Source of the DNA: Tricholoma matsutake
Taxonomy: Eukaryota > Basidiomycota > Agaricomycetes > Agaricales > Tricholomataceae
Reading direction: 5' to 3'
Length of the DNA: 64,000 nucleotides
Assembly (NCBI GenBank): GCA_026075535.2
Contig: AP026545.1
Span: 3,596,001-3,660,000 of the forward strand
Of this stretch, positions 59,382-64,000 are shown in pieces. How positions within the stretch are numbered: the stretch's first letter is position 1; the number at the start of each line of letters is the position of its first letter. A program made the translations under genes and the position numbers. A model generated the notes under the pieces. The model saw only the letters and a program-made list of their open reading frames with translations. It was not told the DNA's origin and ran no database searches.

Positions 59382-59837
59382 GATGGATTGACTTAAATGC
59401 CTTGGTCGAGGTTGCCTGTGCCAGTTTTGAGAATTTAAAGAGAGACCGCAAGCACAAGTGGAGAATAACGGCGAGTAAGAAGATAGAAAGAGAGGGAGAA
59501 CGCCAAAACGCGTTTCTTCAGTTCAAGTCGCGTCCGGCGCAGACTCCCGCAAGTTTACACATATGGGTGTCGCCAGGTACAGCGTTTGGACACATAAACA
59601 CAAACAACCCCATGCACATGCCATGCCGATCTATTTTTGAGAGCACTTTGCGAGCACAACCGTCCAGCTCTCCCGAATCCAGACATCACAGGTTAATGTT
59701 ACTTCGGGCTATATACAGCTCGTAGAGAATTCACCTGAATTAAGTACTATAATTAATATTACAGGTACATGATTTTTACATTTTGTACAATTAATCAAGT
59801 CCAACCCCAGAAAATAAAGAGGAGAACAAGCCTTCTA
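59382..59837. promoter_or_regulatory. promoter region of the SIN kinase gene
   Basis: About 455 bp between the kinase start and the 3' end of the DUF6533 gene, both on the minus strand. No gene of its own is seen. Confidence 0.45.
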
Positions 59838-61753
59838 TCACCAGTCGTAAGGAGGTACGTAAGTTCTCCCTCTGTCACTTACTTTGTCTGTCTCCAGGTG
59901 AGATTCAACGGAAGAAGCGGACGACACTGCGGGTCGTGGTGGCGGTGGAGGTATACGCAGCGGCGTCATTGGAAACGGCGAAGAATAGGTAGATGAAAAA
60001 ATGGGTTTGGATGGCGGAGGGCGGAAACCCACAGAAGGGTGAATTGGCTCTCCTAGGTCATACGCACGACCTTTACGCGCAGATTTCTTTAAATTTAGTG
60101 TAATCCGGGACATCATCGCAACCTGTAGCAAACAGGTGAGTATCCACTGAGTGAAGTTAGTCTAACAACGTACTGTGATACTATTTTTTGTACAATCACA
60201 ATTGCAGTCAATATAGGCGGAAGTAGAAAAAAAACGATAAAAAGTAACTCACAGCAATTCCAGTCTGTGCAAGGTGTTAATCGTGCATGATGCACATAAA
60301 CAAGCTGGACGCACTGTGCAGTAATGTTCTTCAGGCCGTCCGGTGCATGAATTATCATGATCGTCAAAGAGGTATTGACAGCAAGAATAACGCTATCAAG
60401 ATGATCAACACATGAACAAGGTCAGGATGTACGTCATACCCATAATAGAGCAAGCCATCTTCAAGTAAGCGCCTCAAAACGAATGACGCATTCTGATTCC
60501 GAACAGATGGAAGAAGTCTTATGACAGTGAGAGTCACGATCACGGTGTCATACAGAAGAGGTAGCCAGGCGGACGACGATGACAGGACGCTTGGCCTTGG
60601 AAGTCAATAACTTAAGCACTCGAGTAAACAACGCTGAGTCAAATGCTACAGACATGGATGGGGAGAATATCATCGTGCATGCTAGCCTGAAAATTACAAA
60701 TCACCTCGGAAATACTAGAAGCAATCAACTTACCGCGAACGCCGGAATGTTGATTATGTACCACGGCTATAGAAATCACAAATATTGAATACTTGGAATG
60801 GAAATGGACGAGGGCAAACACGACACACGTTCTCCTTGAGTCAGAAGCCATCCATTTATGATCGCTTGTACAACCAGAAGAAGCCCGACACCAGCCACTA
60901 TCCATCTTTGTTGATGGTAGAGGGCATATATCCGAAGCAACATCATTAAACCTAAACAGCGAAGGCGAAGTCAACGGAAGAATCACACAGTAAACCGTGA
61001 AGGAAACGCACCAACTACGTGGATGCCGATCATAGTCATCGAACCCTCAAACCTTATAAAGTGACGGCATCTATGAAATCACAATAAGAACAGTCACAAG
61101 TTGACGACAAAAATACCTTCAACTTCTAGAGAAGATTATGAGTCGTTCGGGTGTAATGTAGGCAAACAGAGCTCCTTACTTCTGGTGTCCAGACAGGGGA
61201 CAGATAGGCTGAACGAATGTCATTAGTAAATATATCTTCGTCAGGGAGGGGAGTAGGATCATACCAAATAAATTAACAATGAACCCAAGGGGGGTCAAGT
61301 AGCGATTCTGATTGACATTCAGGCAGAGTGTTCAGATGGATAACGATGAGAGTGATACAGATATCCTTACCAGCAGAAACAAGTAGCTGACTAGATGGGC
61401 ACATAAATGTGTTTGAACATCGTTGTGGTTGAATTACTCACTAGGACGTTTCTCGAACTTCCAAATGTATTCTACCTAAGGTTAATGAATTCAGAATGTG
61501 GTTGCACGGATAACATGCACCTCGCCTCTTCAGTAAAAGTGTCAACATGATCCCATATCAAGACGACGAAGCTGGCAATTCCCATATACTGAGCGTGCCA
61601 TCAGTAATCGGGATGTTAATCAAGCTAGAAGACCAACATTTGTGTGTATCCTGAGGATACATCCCTCATCGGCATATCCACACTTGAAGAGAAACATAGA
61701 AGCACTCACTGCCGTGAGACGTCGTCAATCACATTCGGAACGTGAGTAGACAT
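59838..61753 (-). CDS. DUF6533-type multi-pass membrane protein
   Basis: Gene with many very short exons, starting most likely at MSTHVPNVIDDVSRQ (61,753). In order I read YMGIASFVVLIWDHVDTFTE, VEYIWKFEKRP, SYLFLLNRYLTPLGFIVNLF, AYLSPVWTPE, RHFIRFEGSMTMIGIHVV, then LLRIYALY-like, WIVAGVGLLLVVQAIINGWL, VTLTVIRLLPSVRNQ, LRRLLEDGLLYYG and VNTSLTIMII. The C-terminal cytosolic tail is Pro/Ser-rich (IPPPPPRPAVSSASSVESHL) and ends RGRTYVPPYDW. This is the seven-helix-like family abundant in Agaricomycetes with the N-terminal DUF6533 signature (WDxxxTFxxEVexIW). Function unknown. Several intron borders are approximate. Confidence 0.75.
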
Positions 61754-64000
61754 CGAGGAGGGACCAGATGAGAAGATGGTGGGGAACCGTTAAGAAAACA
61801 AGTGGTTATCGTCATTTTATCTTCAAAAAGTAATATGCCCTGAGCGCCACCATACAGCAATGAATGACTCCGATATATTCTATTATTACAGCATCACACG
61901 TGGCACAAACCCCGCGGTTCTCCACCGTGGGTATACAGCAATTCTCCGTTAGTATAGGCGCCTCTGTAGAGGCGCATATCTGCAAGAGGCAACTAAATGG
62001 CTGTCAACCAGGTGCAATGTACCTAATCTTCCTTATCCAACCCCCCTGTCCTGACGTGGTTCACTATCCTCTAGCCTCCAGGAGACAACTTGAAGCCCCG
62101 CGGGGACTTATCTTCGTGTAGTGCATGGACTTATGACCGAAATAACGAAATACCTACTCATGACCGTATCCGCCAGTGGCAGGCAGTTCAACTTCGTTCG
62201 ACGCCGCGGTCGATAAATGTCCGATTCATATCCGTGAATCATGGTGAAGTGGCACGCTATTTTGACTGAGTCCAACCCGTGGTTGTCAAGTATCCCGAAT
62301 CAAGCTAGTCGAAGTAAACGGAACAGCTGTTGTTCAGACCTCAAGAAACTAGCGTTGAATCGTGAACTCGCAGACGATGAGGCTTCCGAGGCTCGCTCCC
62401 AGTTGGCACTTCAAGTTGTTATCTCAACTGCCTAGTAAATGGATCTCCTTGAACATCAATCATATTGCAACCTTGAACCCGTTTCCTTCCGCAAAGTACG
62501 CCCTTCGGGTGCAAAAGATCTTTCTCCTGCTCCTCAAGATATACTTAGCGGCGTCTGTCTTGCTCGTATTATCGTGGCGCCTTGAGGTGGAGCTGAAATT
62601 GCAAGGGTTCTCAAATTGCTCGACATCGCTTAGAGGGAGCTCCGGATCAGTCAGCTTTCCAAAAATCCGTGTACAGTTCATATTTTTTCAGAGCCCTGCA
62701 ATAAACTTTATTGGAAGCTTACTACTATGTACGTCCGGAAATTTACCATGTCATCTGGTTTCAAGCTCTGCAGTGTTACAGAGCGCCGCCGCTATTCATA
62801 TGTAAAGCCCTCTGTTTTATCTGATCCCCGGTAGGGCTGGAAAGTGTTTACTGTGTCTGGAATGCTGTTGCGTTCCTGAGTCACAACGTGTGTCAATCAG
62901 AAATATACTAAGTTGTCCCGCCATCCAAACATGGCTCAGGCAAATTACAAAGTTTAGAGGGTTCAGTCATCCATGGTTCAGTCACGACAATATTACTAGT
63001 AATAATATTAGAATGCGGGCATGGCTTCGTCACGAGGAGATCACCAAGTCTGTAGAGTTTCGCCGACAGGAGACACCGTAATTCGGCACCGGGTGCTGTG
63101 GACTGAGAGGCACAGTTATCTGTGTGCAAGGGAAGGGTCGGGGGGCTTAAAAAATACAACAAAAAGCACGCATGGGATAGAAAGCCGCAACCTTTCTGCA
63201 CTCGCCACTCCCTGGTATGGCTTCTGGGCACAATTAGATAAAAATTTCATGTAAAACACGTAAAAAATGCGTTTTTACGCATCTTGCTCTGTCGTAGATT
63301 TGAGTTGGCAAATGCATTTTTCGGGACTTTAAATTTCTGCTTGACATAAACACAAGTATGCCTTCCTGAACGTGAGCTTTCAAAGCCAAACATTTTCCAT
63401 TTTGGGAACGATGGAACAATGGCGGAAAATGGTCAACTGTTAGACCGGTGAACCGTGACCGATCCCTAGTACATGAGCAAGCGTCGCCTCTATATACATC
63501 GACGCTTGCTCATGTATACGAGGGAGTGGTTACGAGTCTAGTCAACTGTGATTCGGCTAGTCTCCGATGCTGACCTTATAACATATAAGGTCTTTGCTTC
63601 AAAATAATAGAGGTCTTCTAACAAATTACAGGGGGAAGAGTTCTTTCCCGACCGAAAAAGTGGATTTTACCTCGGGAACTCTGTGAGTGAGATATCCGGG
63701 GGATTTTACTCCCACCATCACTGAGCAAAGACTTGGCAAAGACAGTACTGAGTAAACTGCAGTTTGACCTTTCGATGCACGTGCACAATCATTCAAATTG
63801 CAAACTAGAATCATAAAAGGGGCTGTGCGCACCCACCGTGCGTCAATCCGAGCGTCTATCAAACCCCCACGACAGGGTTTTAAAGTATCAACGTGACTAT
63901 ATGACATAAGGTCCGAACGTTTCCGATTAGATTTTCACACTAACATATCACCGAATTAACCGAATGACCCCACTGACTGCTAGACTTGGCTATATGCTAT
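61754..64000. other. 2.2-kb right end without a recognisable gene
   Basis: Small ORFs only. There is a hairpin cgtaaaaaatgcgtttttacg at about 63,260. A perfect 17-bp inverted repeat (63,470-63,486 and 63,500-63,516) is followed by acgagggagtggttacgagt (63,518-63,537), shared with about 27,151. The region up to 61,860 holds the DUF6533 promoter. Confidence 0.5.
63470..63537. repeat. perfect 17-bp hairpin plus motif shared with 27.1 kb
   Basis: tacatgagcaagcgtcg (63,470-63,486) and its exact reverse complement (63,500-63,516) flank a 13-bp loop. Directly after the right arm lies acgagggagtggttacgagt, identical over 20 bp to 27,151-27,170, where the same arm sequences occur further apart. Confidence 0.8.

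Noticed and set aside
62362..62805. 147-codon plus-strand ORF with a hydrophobic middle
   Set aside because: The hydrophobic stretch could suggest a membrane protein, but codon use looks random and the opposite strand is also partly open.
1..64000. tRNA, rRNA, CRISPR or phage features
   Set aside because: I looked for T-loop-like motifs, rRNA cores and regularly spaced repeats. None was convincing, and the window is eukaryotic.

Overview
The window is nuclear DNA of a filamentous basidiomycete, almost certainly an Agaricomycete. Many short GT-AG introns of about 50-60 nt can be read directly. The gene content is typical of that class: a DUF6533 membrane protein, a secreted M64 metallopeptidase, a GPI-anchored GH16 enzyme, F-box/LRR-like proteins, a Crinkler-type protein, an NLR with tandem TPRs, and a Cdc7/SepH septation kinase. 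No rRNA, tRNA, CRISPR or bacterial-type operon was seen.

Layout. (1) 1-11,990 is AT-rich and extremely poor in CpG. It holds a hAT transposase relic (left edge, minus), a decayed Spt5-like NGN/KOW gene (3.3-5.7 kb, plus) and the 3' two thirds of a large NLR gene. (2) The NLR (7,985-13,334, minus) reads as N-terminal exon, C2-like domain, alpha/beta-hydrolase, NB-ARC and 16 nearly identical 40-residue TPR units. CpG content jumps to normal inside it. (3) 13.7-14.7 kb is a pyrimidine-rich low-complexity tract. (4) 14.8-16.5 kb is an epoxide hydrolase with a 5' frame break. (5) 17.3-20.4 kb holds a tandem pair of F-box genes, one intact and one a pseudogene with an internal inversion. (6) 20.5-26.1 kb is a six-exon RIF1 homologue with PP1-docking motifs, head to head with the intact F-box gene. 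(7) 27.3-28.9 kb is a GH16 enzyme, and 29.7-30.7 kb a two-repeat small secreted protein with a nonsense codon. (8) 32.5-33.9 kb is a quinone-oxidoreductase-like MDR enzyme. (9) 34-37.6 kb is mostly empty, with one candidate tiny gene. (10) 37.7-46.8 kb is dense: alpha/beta hydrolase, L1-domain ribosome-biogenesis factor, M64 peptidase and a disordered CaaX protein. (11) 46.8-49.3 kb is non-coding and contains a MITE-like element. (12) 49.3-52.7 kb holds a frame-broken Crinkler-type gene and a broken PB1 module. (13) 52.8-61.8 kb carries uL5m, the SIN kinase and a DUF6533 membrane protein. The last 2.2 kb has no recognisable gene.

Core housekeeping genes (RIF1, Cic1-like L1 protein, uL5m, SIN kinase) are intact and interleaved with fast-evolving accessory genes (NLR, F-box, Crinkler, small secreted protein). 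Several accessory genes show fresh damage. Exon boundaries were derived by eye from splice signals, reading phase and remembered family sequence. They are inferences, not alignments.
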